Shown here piece by piece: positions 8,314 through 17,589 of a DNA stretch of 64,000 bases. How positions within the stretch are numbered: position 1 is the first letter of the stretch; each line of letters begins with the position of its first letter. This DNA is from Roseiarcus sp963741845 (GTDB lineage: Bacteria > Pseudomonadota > Alphaproteobacteria > Rhizobiales > Beijerinckiaceae), in NCBI GenBank assembly GCA_963741845.1, contig CAVUJV010000025.1, forward strand, positions 434,001 to 498,000, given 5' to 3'. The notes beneath the pieces are model-generated. The model was given only the letters and a program-made list of their open reading frames with translations. It was not told the origin of the DNA and made no database searches. The position numbers were made by a program, and so were the translations under genes.

Positions 8314-9694
8314 TCCGGCGATGGCCATCAGGACGCTCTTCATCGCCAACCGCGGCGAGATCGCCGTTAGAATCATCAAGGCGGCCAAGGCGCTCGGCAT
8401 CAGGACGGTTCAGGCGGCAAGCGCCGCGGACAAAGACATGCTTGCGGCTCGCCTCGCCGATTCGGTCGTCGAGATCGGGCCGGCCCATGCCGCCAAGTCC
8501 TATCTGAACAAGGATGCTATCGTCGCCGCCGCGGTCGCGAGCGGCGCTGACGCGGTTCATCCGGGCTACGGTTTTCTGGCGGAGAATGCCGAATTCGCGG
8601 AAAAGGTCGAAGCGGCCGGACTGATTTTCGTCGGGCCGCGGCCGGACACGATCCGCGCCATGGGCGACAAGGCCGTCGCGCGCGAGATGGCGGCGAAAGC
8701 GGGCGTTCCGACGGTTCCGGGCTCGGACGGACGCATCGAGAACGTGAACGCCGCGCTCAAGGCGGCGGAGACCGTCGGCTATCCCCTGATGATCAAGGCC
8801 GCGGCGGGAGGCGGCGGCCGCGGCATCCGCGTCGCGGACACGGCCGCCGATCTCGAGGCGCTCATTCCGCAGGCGAGCGCCGAAGCGCTAGCCGCCTTCG
8901 GCGATGGCGGCCTCTACCTCGAACGTTTCGTGCCGCGTGCGCGGCACATCGAAGTGCAGATCCTCGGCGACGGGAAGAAAGCGATCCACCTCTATGAGCG
9001 CGAGTGCTCATTGCAGCGGCGCCGCCAGAAGGTCTGGGAGGAGGCGCCGGCCGCCTGCCTTTCGCCGGACCGCCGCGAGTCGCTCTGCGCCTCGGCCGTC
9101 AGGCTCGCCGAAAGCGTCGGATATCGAGGCGCCGGCACGCTGGAATATCTCTATGACGAGGCGAGCGGCGAGTTCTTCTTCATCGAAATGAACACCCGCA
9201 TCCAGGTCGAGCATCCGATCACCGAGATGATCACCGGAGTCGATCTCGTGCAGGCCATGCTGCGGATCGCCGGCGGCGAGCCTCTGCCTTATGCGCAATC
9301 GGACATCGCGATTCGCGGGCACGCGATCGAGGTTCGCATCAACGCCGAGGATCCGGCGAGGGGCTTCATGCCGGCCCCCGGCCGCGTCGCCAGACTCGCG
9401 ACGCCGGAAGGCGAAGATGTCCGTTTCGACACGCTGCTCTATGAAGGCTATGTGGTGCCGCCCTTCTACGACAGCCTGCTCGGCAAGCTGATCGTGCGAG
9501 GCGAAGCGCGCGATCACGCGCTCGACAAGCTGCGATCCGCTCTGGAGGGTCTCTCGATCGAGGGGTTGGCGACGACGCGAGGGCTGCATCTGACGCTTCT
9601 CGACGTCGAAGAGGTTCGGCAAGGCGCGGTGCACACACGATGGCTCGAGGCGTGGCTGGAGCAGGGGTTCCCGGCGTCGGGCAAAGCCGCGTGA
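8306..9694 (+). CDS. Biotin carboxylase (AccC-like ATP-grasp)
   Basis: 462 residues, the usual AccC size. It has the N-terminal IANRGEIAVRI motif, the glycine-rich ATP-grasp loop KAAAGGGGRGIRV (near 160), the ECSLQRRRQK segment and the EMNTRIQVEHPITE motif with active-site Glu/Asn/Arg. It carboxylates biotin on the upstream BCCP using bicarbonate and ATP. It starts inside the BCCP gene and is followed after 16 bp by pxpB. The accD in this window (60529-61443) is far away, so this is likely a second, pathway-specific biotin carboxylase. Whether a housekeeping accBC exists elsewhere cannot be seen here. Confidence 0.93.
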   Translation: MSDPAMAIRTLFIANRGEIAVRIIKAAKALGIRTVQAASAADKDMLAARLADSVVEIGPAHAAKSYLNKDAIVAAAVASGADAVHPGYGFLAENAEFAEKVEAAGLIFVGPRPDTIRAMGDKAVAREMAAKAGVPTVPGSDGRIENVNAALKAAETVGYPLMIKAAAGGGGRGIRVADTAADLEALIPQASAEALAAFGDGGLYLERFVPRARHIEVQILGDGKKAIHLYERECSLQRRRQKVWEEAPAACLSPDRRESLCASAVRLAESVGYRGAGTLEYLYDEASGEFFFIEMNTRIQVEHPITEMITGVDLVQAMLRIAGGEPLPYAQSDIAIRGHAIEVRINAEDPARGFMPAPGRVARLATPEGEDVRFDTLLYEGYVVPPFYDSLLGKLIVRGEARDHALDKLRSALEGLSIEGLATTRGLHLTLLDVEEVRQGAVHTRWLEAWLEQGFPASGKAA

Positions 9695-9710
9695 GCGGGC
9701 CGGAGGAAGG

Positions 9711-10592
9711 ATGGCGATGAAGACCAGATATTCGTTCGGCGGCGACGAGCATATCTTCGTCGAGGTGGACGAGGAGATGTCGCTCGACGCCTTTTTCACA
9801 GCGCTCTCGATGACAAACGCTGTGCGGGAAAGCCGGATCAAGGGCGTGACCGAAATCTGCCCCGCCAACGCCTCTTTTCAGATCCGCTTCGATCCCGACG
9901 TGATCAGCCCGCAGGACATGCTGGCGGAATTGAAGCGCCTCGAATCCGCGGCGGCCAAGTCCGATCGCACGCTCGCGACGCGCATCATCGAAATCCCCGT
10001 TTATTATAACGATCCGTGGACCCATGAGACTCTGATGCGCTTCCGCGAGCGTCATCAGGAACCGAAGGCGACCGATCTCGAATACGCCGCGCGCATCAAC
10101 GGCTATCCGGGCGTCGAGGATTTCATCGAGGCGCATTCGGGGGCGCCCTGGTTCGTCTCGATGGTCGGCTTCGTCGCCGGCCTGCCCTTCATGTATCAGA
10201 TGGTCGAACGGCAGAAGCAGATCGAGGTTCCGAAATATCTGAGGCCGCGCACGGACACGCCGAAGCTTACGGTCGGGCACGGCGGCTGCTTCGGCTGCAT
10301 CTACTCGGTCCGCGGCGCGGGGGGCTATCAGATGTTCGGCATCACGCCGATGCCCATCTACGATCCGAAGCAGGAGGTGTCCTACCTCCGCGACTTCATG
10401 ATCTTCTTCAAGCCGGGCGACATCGTGAAGTTCAAGCCGGTCGGCCGCGACGCCTATGACGCGGCGGTCGAAGAGGTGAACGCGGGCAAGTTCGAAGCGC
10501 CCATCCGCCCGGTGACTTTCTCGCTCGATGCCTTCCACGCCGATCCGGCCGCGACCAACGACAAGCTTCTCGGGGCCCTCCATGACGCTTGA
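9711..10592 (+). CDS. pxpB: PxpB-family (KipI-like) carboxyltransferase subunit
   Basis: 293 residues of the carboxyltransferase domain C/D family. Family hallmarks are GVTEICPANASFQIRFDP in the N-terminal half and the FVAGLPFMYQM segment after the conserved YP(G)VEDF region. PxpB with PxpC corresponds to the carboxyltransferase half of urea-carboxylase-like enzymes. The last bases overlap the pxpC start by 11 nt. Start at ATG 9711 follows a GGAGGAAGG-like ribosome site. Confidence 0.9.
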   Translation: MAMKTRYSFGGDEHIFVEVDEEMSLDAFFTALSMTNAVRESRIKGVTEICPANASFQIRFDPDVISPQDMLAELKRLESAAAKSDRTLATRIIEIPVYYNDPWTHETLMRFRERHQEPKATDLEYAARINGYPGVEDFIEAHSGAPWFVSMVGFVAGLPFMYQMVERQKQIEVPKYLRPRTDTPKLTVGHGGCFGCIYSVRGAGGYQMFGITPMPIYDPKQEVSYLRDFMIFFKPGDIVKFKPVGRDAYDAAVEEVNAGKFEAPIRPVTFSLDAFHADPAATNDKLLGALHDA

Positions 10593-11557
10593 GATTCTGA
10601 AGCCAGGGCTCTCCACGACGGTCCAGGACCTCGGGCGGCCGGGCTATTATCACCTCGGCATTCCGGAATCCGGCGCGATGGACCGGTATGCGCTGACCGC
10701 AGCCAATCTTCTCGTCGGCAATCCCGAGGGCGCGGCGGCGATGGAAGCCGTGTTCCAGGGACCGGAGATCCGGTTCGACCGCGATGCGACTGTCGCCGTC
10801 TGCGGCGCCGAGATGCCGCCGAAGGTGGACGGCGTCGAGCAGCCGGGATGGACCGGCTTCGCGGTGAAGCCGGGACAGACGCTCTCCTTCGGCTATCTGA
10901 AGAATGGCGCGCGCGCCTATATCGCGATCTCGGGCGGGATCGACGTGCCTGTCGTGCTCGGCTCGCGATCGACCTATCCGCTTGGGCGCGCTGGGCGGTT
11001 TCGAGGGACGCGCGCTCAAGGCGGGCGACAGGCTGAAGCTCGGCGAAGCCGGCGCTCCCGCAAAGCCGGGAAGGGCGGTCGCGCCCGAGTTGCGGCGCCT
11101 TCCCGGAAAGACGGCCGAACTGCGCGCGCTCCCGGGCCTTTACTGGCGCCGTCTCACGGCGGAGGCCGGGGAAGGGTTCTTCGAAGACGTCTGGAAAGTC
11201 GCGCCCGAAGCCGATCGGATCGGCTATCGCTTCCGTGGCGGCCGCCCTCTCTCATTCGTGCCGCGAAAGCAGCCCTTCGGCGCCGGATCCGATCCCTCGA
11301 ATATCGTCGACAGCTGCTATCCTTACGGATCGATCCAGGTGCCAGGCGGCACGGAGCCGATCGTCCTGCATCGCGACGCCGTGTCGGGCGGCGGCTACTT
11401 CATGCTCGGGACTGTGATCTCGGCCGACATGGACCTTATCGGCCAGTTGCAGCCTCACCAGTCGACCCGCTTCGTCAAGGTCGATCTCGAGACCGCGCTG
11501 AAGGCGCGGGCGGAGCGGAACGCGCTTCTCGCGCGTCTGAGGCAGAGCCTTTCCTGA
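10582..11557 (+). CDS. pxpC: PxpC-family (KipA-like) carboxyltransferase subunit, frameshifted in this sequence
   Basis: The N-terminal part (LEILKPGLSTTVQDLGRPG) and the C-terminal part (GTEPIVLHRDAVSGGGYFMLG) are both typical of biotin-dependent carboxyltransferase PxpC/KipA. They lie in different frames. One extra G in the stretch CTTGGGCGCG near 10979-10985 explains the shift: removing it restores STYPLGALGGFEG and a 324-residue protein of normal length. The gene overlaps pxpB by 11 nt. I consider the insertion a sequencing error, because the rest of the frame is intact and similar single-base insertions recur across the window. Confidence 0.88.
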
Positions 11558-11636
11558 AAGACGGCGGGTCGAGCCGTCTCCGGGGAATGCGGGCAGGGGA
11601 CCCGCGGCGTCGAACGAAGAACGGGAGAAAAGAAAC

Positions 11637-12707
11637 ATGAACGCCTTTACGCGCGTATTATCGGTAAGTGTCACGACCATGATCCTGGGCGGCAGCGCCT
11701 TCGCCGCCGACTGGTTCCCCTACAAGGCGGAGGAGGTCACGCCGCCCTTCTCGGCCAACGGGAAATCATCGCCCGTCGAATATGTGCCGCTCGACAAGGC
11801 CTCGAAGCCCTGGAAGATCTGCGTCTCCTTCCCGCACATGAAGGACGCCTACTGGCTCGGCGTCGATTACGGCGTGGTCGAAGAGGCCAAGCGTCTCGGC
11901 GTGAAGCTCAATGTCGTCGAGGCCGGCGGCTACACCGAGCTCAACAAGCAGATCTCGCAGATCGAGGATTGCGTCGCCAATGGCGCGCAGGCCGTCATCA
12001 TCGGCGCAATTTCGGCGGACGGCCTCAACAACCTCGTCAAGGAGCTGGCCTCCAAGAAGATTCCGGTCATCGACGTCATCAACGGCATCAACTCGCCGGA
12101 CATATCCGCCAAGTCGCTCGTGTCCTTCTACACGATGGGCCACAGCACGGGCGAATATCTGGCGAAGAAGTATCCGGCCGGGTCGCCTCCGGTGAAGGTC
12201 GCCTGGTTCCCGGGGCCGGCAGGCGCGGGGTGGGTTGAGGCCGCGAACAAAGGCTTCCTCGACGCGGTCAAGGGCACGGCGGTTCAGGTGCTCGATCCCA
12301 AATATGGAGACACCGGCAAGGAAGCCCAGCTCAAGCTGGTCGAAGACCAGCTGCAGGCCAATCCCGACATCAAGTATATCGCCGGAACCGCAGTGACCGC
12401 CGAAGCGGCGATCGGGCTCCTGCGCGAGCGGGGATTGACCGACAAGATCGGCCTTCTCGCCTTCTATATGACGCCTGGCGTCTACGACGGGATCCAGCGC
12501 GGCTTCATCACGGCTGCGCCCGCCGATTCGATGGTGATCCAGGGCCGCATCGCGGTCGATCAGGCGACGCGGCTGCTGGAAGGCAAGGACATCATCAAGC
12601 ATGTCGGACCGAAGATCTTCGTCGTCGACCCGTCGAACGTGAAGACGGTGCCGCGCGCCAACATCCTGCCGCCGGCCGACTTCAAGCCGATCTTTTCGGT
12701 GAACTGA
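11637..12707 (+). CDS. Periplasmic binding protein, TorT-like, of a ribose-family ABC importer
   Basis: A 356-residue periplasmic-binding protein type 1 with a signal peptide cleaved after about residue 23 (GGSAFA-ADW). The sequence resembles TorT-type proteins, such as the region around SFPHMKDAYWLGVDYGVVEEAKR. TorT itself is a TMAO sensor partner, but the ATPase and permease directly downstream make this the ligand receptor of an importer. A GGAGAAAAGAAAC ribosome site precedes the ATG. A strong hairpin follows its stop codon. Position within the pxp operon suggests it captures the substrate of the carboxylase/PxpA enzymes. Confidence 0.88.
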   Translation: MNAFTRVLSVSVTTMILGGSAFAADWFPYKAEEVTPPFSANGKSSPVEYVPLDKASKPWKICVSFPHMKDAYWLGVDYGVVEEAKRLGVKLNVVEAGGYTELNKQISQIEDCVANGAQAVIIGAISADGLNNLVKELASKKIPVIDVINGINSPDISAKSLVSFYTMGHSTGEYLAKKYPAGSPPVKVAWFPGPAGAGWVEAANKGFLDAVKGTAVQVLDPKYGDTGKEAQLKLVEDQLQANPDIKYIAGTAVTAEAAIGLLRERGLTDKIGLLAFYMTPGVYDGIQRGFITAAPADSMVIQGRIAVDQATRLLEGKDIIKHVGPKIFVVDPSNVKTVPRANILPPADFKPIFSVN

Positions 12708-12718
12708 TCGGGAGCACG

Positions 12719-12757
12719 CGGGGCGCCGGGTTCCTCCTCCGGCGCCCCGTTTCTTTC
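12719..12757 (+). terminator. Intercistronic terminator/attenuator hairpin after the binding-protein gene
   Basis: Perfect 11-bp inverted repeat CGGGGCGCCGG (12719-12729) and CCGGCGCCCCG (12739-12749), 9-nt loop, then TTTCTTTC. It sits between the binding-protein stop and the ATPase start, where partial termination commonly yields excess binding protein. Confidence 0.85.
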
Positions 12758-12764
12758 GCCGCCT

Positions 12765-14261
12765 ATGGCTTATTCGCAAACACCGGTCGTCGAAGCGCAG
12801 GGCCTGACCAAGCGGTATCCTGGCGTGGTCGCTCTCGACAACGTCGACTTCACGCTGGAGGCTGGCGAAGTCCACGTTCTCTTCGGCGAGAACGGCGCCG
12901 GAAAATCCACGCTGATCTCCATCCTCGCCGGCGCCGTCGCGCCGACGACGGGCACGGTCAGGATCGCAGGCGAACCGGTCACGACCTTTTCCGTCCGTCA
13001 CGCCAGAAGCCTCGGGGTTTCCGCAGTCTTCCAGGAATTCTCGCTCGTCCCGACCCAGACGGTCGTTGAAAACCTCATGCTCGGCGACGAGCCGACGACG
13101 GCGGGCCTGCTGAAGCGCGGGGAAAGCCGGCGCAGGGCGCGGGCGCTCTTCGAGGCGCTCGACTGTCACATCGGTCTCGATCGCACCGTCTCGCAATTGT
13201 CTCGCGGCGAGCAGCAGCTCGTCGAGATCGCCAAGGCGATGCGCAGCGAATTGCGCGTTCTCATTCTCGATGAGCCGACCGCCTCGCTGACGGACCGCGA
13301 AACCGACACTCTGTTCGCGCTCGTCGCGCGTCTGAAGGCGCGCGGCGTCGGCGTCATCTATATCTCCCACCGCATTCACGAATTCGAGCGGATCGCCGAC
13401 CGGATCACGGTCCTGCGCGACGGCCGGCATTGCGGCACGGTTCCCGCCAAGGGCCTGTCGGAGAGCCAGTTGCTTTCAATGATGACTGGCCGCGCGATGG
13501 GCGCGGTCTATCCGGTCATCGCCCGGCCCGGCGGGCCGGAAGTGCTGAAGCTGGAGGACTTCCGGGCCAGGGGGGTCGCGGGCGTAAATTTCGCGATCCG
13601 CGCCGGCGAAGTCACCGGATTTGCCGGCCTCGTGGGCTCGGGCAAGTCGCGCGTCTGGCGCGCGATCATGGGGCTCGGGAGAACCCTTGGCGGCAGGGTC
13701 GTCGTCAACGGCCGCGACATGACCGGGGCGCGGACCGACACGATGATCGCGGCGGGCCTGCACTATCTGCCGCCCGACAGGAAGAACGAGGGGCTTGTGC
13801 TTGCCGCAAGCGCCTCCGACAATATTGAGCTCGGGCTGCTTGCGGCCAGCCGTCCGCCGCGAGGCCGGCGCGCGCTCGAAGCGATTGCGGCGATCGCGCA
13901 GCGTGTCGGGCTCGACCGCCGCATGCTGCGGCGCCTCGTCTCGCAGCTATCGGGCGGCAACCAGCAGAAAGTGCTGTTCGGCAAGGGATTCGGACGGGAC
14001 TACACGCTCTACGTTTTCGACGAGCCGACCGTCGGCGTCGACATGGGGACTCGCGCTCAACTCTACCGGCTCATTCAGGCGCTCGCGGAAGGCGGCAAGG
14101 CCGTCGTCGTGATTTCGTCCGACCTCCAGGAGGTCATGAGCCTTTCCCATCGCCTCCTCGTGTTCTCGGCCGGACAGATCAGCGCGGAACTCGATGGAGA
14201 CGCAATCAACGAGGCGGCCGTGCTCCCGCATTTCTTCGAGCGGCGAAAGGAGGTTGCCTGA
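12765..14261 (+). CDS. Ribose-type ABC importer ATPase (two fused ATPase domains)
   Basis: 498 residues, the RbsA/MglA arrangement. The first domain has Walker A GENGAGKST near residue 45, a signature LSRGEQQ and Walker B VLILDEPTAS. The second has the degenerate GLVGSGKSRVWRA P-loop near 290, an intact LSGGNQQKV signature and DEPTVGVDMG. It is encoded just after the terminator-like hairpin and its stop overlaps the permease start (TGATG). It powers the importer fed by the TorT-like binding protein. Confidence 0.93.
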   Translation: MAYSQTPVVEAQGLTKRYPGVVALDNVDFTLEAGEVHVLFGENGAGKSTLISILAGAVAPTTGTVRIAGEPVTTFSVRHARSLGVSAVFQEFSLVPTQTVVENLMLGDEPTTAGLLKRGESRRRARALFEALDCHIGLDRTVSQLSRGEQQLVEIAKAMRSELRVLILDEPTASLTDRETDTLFALVARLKARGVGVIYISHRIHEFERIADRITVLRDGRHCGTVPAKGLSESQLLSMMTGRAMGAVYPVIARPGGPEVLKLEDFRARGVAGVNFAIRAGEVTGFAGLVGSGKSRVWRAIMGLGRTLGGRVVVNGRDMTGARTDTMIAAGLHYLPPDRKNEGLVLAASASDNIELGLLAASRPPRGRRALEAIAAIAQRVGLDRRMLRRLVSQLSGGNQQKVLFGKGFGRDYTLYVFDEPTVGVDMGTRAQLYRLIQALAEGGKAVVVISSDLQEVMSLSHRLLVFSAGQISAELDGDAINEAAVLPHFFERRKEVA

Positions 14262-15287
14262 TGAGCGCCGAGACCACGAGGCCCGCCCATGCGTCGTCCC
14301 GGCTCATGGACGCTCTCAAGGCGCTGTTCCTCCGGCTGGGCGTGCTGCCGTTCTTCCTTGTCGCGGCGCTCATTGTCTTCACACTGGGGTCGAAGCAGTT
14401 TCTGACTTCCGAGAACATCGTCAATGTCGCGCGGCAGTCCGTCTATCTGGTGCTCGTGTCGCTGGGGCAGATGATCGTCCTCCTGACCGGCGGCTTCGAT
14501 CTTGCGGTCGGGACGACGATCGCGCTGACCTCGGTTCTGTCGGGGATCATCATGACCTCGATCGCCCCTTCCATGCCCGATGCGGTTGTCTGGATCATCG
14601 CCGCCGGCTGCCTCGGAGCGATGGCGATGGCGCTGGTCATCGGACTTATCAACGGAACTGGCGTCGCGGTCTTTGGCGTCTCGCCCTTTATCATGACGCT
14701 CGGCGTGCAATCGGCTCGGCGCGGGAATCGCGCTCTTCCTGACCGGCGGCGTGCCGGTGACAGGCTTCCCGCACGCCTTCGGCGACACCTTCGGATTCGG
14801 CCGCCTGTTCGGCGTCCCCGTTCCGGTGGCGGTTGCGGTCGTCGCCATCATCATCGTGGCGGTTTTTCTCTATGGCACACGATTCGGCCGTCACGTCTAT
14901 GCGGTCGGCGGCAACGTGAAGGCGGCCAAGCTCTCCGGCATCAACACGACCCGAACGCTGCTGATCGCCTATGGCGCGAGCGCGCTGCTCGCGTCGCTTG
15001 CCGGCCTCCTGCTCACGGCCCGAACGGAATCCGGCGAGCCCAATCTTGGAGGGTCTATCGCGCTCGAATCGATCGCCGCCTGTGTGATCGGCGGCGTTTC
15101 GCTGCGCGGCGGCATCGGGCGGGTCGAGAGCGTCGTCCTCGGCGCTTTCTTCATCGTGCTGGTGGAGAACGGCATGAATCTCATGCAGATCGGTTCCTAC
15201 ATGCAGATGGTGCTGCTCGGCGTGCTGCTGATCCTTGCGGTGATCGTTGACCAGTTCCGTTATCGCCTGTTGATCGGCGCGTCCTGA
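14261..15287 (+). CDS. Ribose-type ABC importer permease, frameshifted in this sequence
   Basis: An RbsC-family inner-membrane permease. The N-terminal half (LLTGGFDLAVGTTIALTSVLSG) and the C-terminal half (GNVKAAKLSGIN, GGVSLRGGIG, GVLLILAV) are both typical, but the frame shifts by one extra base near 14712-14722. Correcting it gives GIALFLTGGVPVTGFPHAFGD across the junction and a 341-residue protein, a normal length. The start overlaps the ATPase stop by one base. It closes the pxp-ABC operon. The insertion is probably a sequence error. Confidence 0.88.
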
Positions 15288-15409
15288 GCCGGCGGGGGCG
15301 CGGAGCCAGGGAATGGCTTCGGCCAGGAGGCCCTCGGCCAGCGCGACAGGGAGAAGACCGGATCGAGAATAGCTGGCGCGGTCCTGTGAACATGGACAAA
15401 CGGACGCGG

Positions 15410-15579
15410 CCATCCGGCGCGGCTCGCGCTGGGCCAGCCGGTCGGGCGAGCGCTCGCCATGCGCCGCCCGGGTCCTGAGCCCAACCTCCATCTCCATCAG
15501 CCGCTCGGCCGCAAAGGCAATGATATCGCCCAGAATGTCGGCGTCGGGGGCCATTCTCCACCAGCGCGCGGAGGTCCAT
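15410..15579 (-). pseudogene. IS256-family transposase remnant (N-terminal fragment)
   Basis: Reading from ATG at 15579 on the minus strand gives MDLRALVENG, then after a +1 shift near 15548-15552 PDADILGDIIAFAAERLM and GERSPDRLAQR. This matches the N terminus of IS256/Mutator-type transposases of Rhizobiales (the family norm continues NGYRDRDWETRAG). After AQR the sequence jumps to EPRRMA and then loses similarity, so only a broken 5' piece of about 55 codons is left. It occupies most of a 380-bp gene-free gap (15288-15667) after the ABC operon. No terminal inverted repeats were located. Recognition is from memory of the family. Confidence 0.65.
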
Positions 15580-15667
15580 CAGTCGGACCGTCGGATGCGG
15601 CTGCACAAAGGGCGAGGCGCTCGCGAAAGGATGTCGTTTTCGGCAGCCTCGGCGCCTATAAGGATGA

Positions 15668-16537
15668 ATGGAAGTTCCCCAAGATTGGCGTTACCGGCTC
15701 GAATTCGCGGGCTTCTGGCTGGCGGCTGCCCTTGCGCGCGCCATGCCGGTGGAAGCGGCGTCGTGGCTCTCGGGAAAGCTCTGGCGTCTGATCGCTCCCA
15801 GGCTCGGCAGGCAGAAGCGCGCGCTCGCCAATCTCGCCCTCGCCTTCCCCGAGAAATCGCTGGACGAGCGCAAGAAGATCGCTCAGGGGATGTGGGAAAA
15901 TCTTGGCCGCACATTCGCGGAAAGCTTCCGCATCAAAACGCTGACGGAGAGCGACCGCATCGTCTTCGAGCCGGATGAAAGCTTCGACGCAGTGGCGGCG
16001 CGAGGCGGACCTTTCATCATCTGCGGCCTGCACCTCGGAAACTGGGAGATTCTTGCCCATGGCGGCCAGCGCCTGGGCGTGTCGCTCATCGGCGTTTATC
16101 AGCGGGTGTCGAATCCTCATGTCGAAGCGCTCGTCCGCAGGATGCGCGCGCCGCTCTACAAGAGCGGGTTGCTGCCGAAAACGCCGATCACCGCGCGGGC
16201 GTTACTTCGCGCCATCAAGGCAGGCGCCAGCCCGTGCTTCCTCGCGGACCTTCGCGACGACCGGGGACCGCGCGTTTCCTTCTTTGGCCGGCCGGCGCGT
16301 TCGAACGATTTTCCCGCGCTCCTTGCGCGCACGACCGGCGTGCCTCTCTACGCGGGCGCCGCCTTCCGCCGCCCCGACGCGCGCTTCAGCATTCGCATCG
16401 CGCCGATCCCTGTTCCGCATACGAGTGATCGCGAGGCGGACGCGCGCGCGGCGACCGAGTCGCTGCAGCGCCAGTACGAGGCTTTCATCCGCGAAGCGCC
16501 CGACCAATGGATGTGGGCGCACCGGAAGTGGGATTAG
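15668..16537 (+). CDS. LpxL/HtrB-family lysophospholipid (lipid A) acyltransferase
   Basis: 289 residues of the bacterial lipid A biosynthesis acyltransferase family. The catalytic H-X4-E motif is GLHLGNWE with His122 and Glu127. Further family segments are VSVYQR-like GVYQRVSNP and the FFGRPARSNDFPALLAR region, which matches the conserved FFG(R/K)xAxT block. The N-terminal hydrophobic region (about 11-24) serves as a membrane anchor. The start ATG follows AAGGATGA. The gene stands alone between the IS remnant and oxyR. Whether it adds lauroyl/myristoyl to lipid A or acylates another lipid cannot be told. Confidence 0.85.
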   Translation: MEVPQDWRYRLEFAGFWLAAALARAMPVEAASWLSGKLWRLIAPRLGRQKRALANLALAFPEKSLDERKKIAQGMWENLGRTFAESFRIKTLTESDRIVFEPDESFDAVAARGGPFIICGLHLGNWEILAHGGQRLGVSLIGVYQRVSNPHVEALVRRMRAPLYKSGLLPKTPITARALLRAIKAGASPCFLADLRDDRGPRVSFFGRPARSNDFPALLARTTGVPLYAGAAFRRPDARFSIRIAPIPVPHTSDREADARAATESLQRQYEAFIREAPDQWMWAHRKWD

Positions 16538-16647
16538 GCATCTCCAATCAATAGCCGCCTCGCGACTGGAATGGACCCCTTGGGCCGGACGGATGCGAGA
16601 CAGAATTGACCGAGCCGGCGCGCCGTTGCCGCATCGGTAGCGTCGCA

Positions 16648-17580
16648 CTACTCCGGCTGCTCTTTCAACGCGGGCTGTCGCTCTTCCATCGCCCTGCGGA
16701 GGAGCCAAACGAGCCGGCTAAACGTATCCCGGCGACCGGAGGTCCGACGCCAGGCTAGAGCGATCCGCCGATGGGAGGCGTCCCCGTCCAGATCGGCAAC
16801 ATGCAGATCGAGGCCCCTGAGGAGTCCCGCGTCGATGGCCATACGGGGTACGAGCGTCACACCAACTCCGTTCGCGACCATCTGAACGAGAGTGAGAAGG
16901 CTGGTCCCCTGGAAGGCGACGTTGCGTCGGGCTCCCTCAAGGGCGCAGGCTGCGAGGGCGTGTTCGCGCATGCAATGGCCGTCCTCCAGCAGCAGCAGGT
17001 CCTCGGTCGCGAGATCGTCCGAACGGACAATTGGCAGATGGGCGAGGCGGTGGTCACGTGGGCAGACAACGACGAATGGGTCGAGCGCCACCTCCTGCGT
17101 CTCCGCCGTGTCAACGGAGACCGGCAGGGCGAGAATCGCGGCGTCGATAAGTCCGGCATCCATTCTTTCGAGCAGCGCGGCGGTCTGCTCCTCCCGCAGA
17201 TAGACCCGAAGCTCGGGAGCGGCTTCCCGGAGCCGGGGGAGGAGCCGCGGCAGCAGAAAAGGGCCGATTGTCGGAATGACCCCGAGTCGCAGCGGCCCGG
17301 ACAGGGGAGCCCGCGCGGCAAGCGCGGCATCGACCATATCGCCAGCGTCCTTGAGGAGCGCCCGTGCGCGAGCGATGATTTCCATTCCGATCGTCGTCGG
17401 CGTTACCGAGCGGCGGCTGCGCTCGAAAAGGGTGACGCCCAGCGTCGCTTCAAGTTCCTGAATCGCTCCGCTGAGCGTTGACTGACTGACGCGACAGCTG
17501 TCGGCTGCGCGGGCGAAATGCCGCTTGTCAGCGAGCGCGACGAGAAAAGTCAGCTGTCGAAGGGTTGGCAGGGCCTTCAT
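16648..17580 (-). CDS. oxyR: Hydrogen peroxide sensor/regulator OxyR
   Basis: A 310-residue LysR-type regulator. The HTH is LRQLTFLVALADKRHFARAA followed by VSQSTLSGAIQELE. The decisive feature is Cys203 and Cys212 in GHCMREHALAAC, the same C-X8-C spacing as the redox pair Cys199/Cys208 of E. coli OxyR, which forms a disulfide on peroxide exposure. A perfect 10-bp inverted repeat lies 10 bp upstream of the start, consistent with autoregulation. No katG or ahpC is adjacent. Sarcosine oxidase, the next operon, makes hydrogen peroxide, which may explain the neighbourhood (inference). Confidence 0.9.
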   Translation of the reverse strand: MKALPTLRQLTFLVALADKRHFARAADSCRVSQSTLSGAIQELEATLGVTLFERSRRSVTPTTIGMEIIARARALLKDAGDMVDAALAARAPLSGPLRLGVIPTIGPFLLPRLLPRLREAAPELRVYLREEQTAALLERMDAGLIDAAILALPVSVDTAETQEVALDPFVVVCPRDHRLAHLPIVRSDDLATEDLLLLEDGHCMREHALAACALEGARRNVAFQGTSLLTLVQMVANGVGVTLVPRMAIDAGLLRGLDLHVADLDGDASHRRIALAWRRTSGRRDTFSRLVWLLRRAMEERQPALKEQPE

Positions 17581-17589
17581 ACCCGCCTT

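Noticed and set aside
10970..11000. Possible programmed ribosomal frameshifting in pxpC
   Set aside because: No slippery heptamer is present, and the same +1 insertion type occurs in many unrelated genes including secA.
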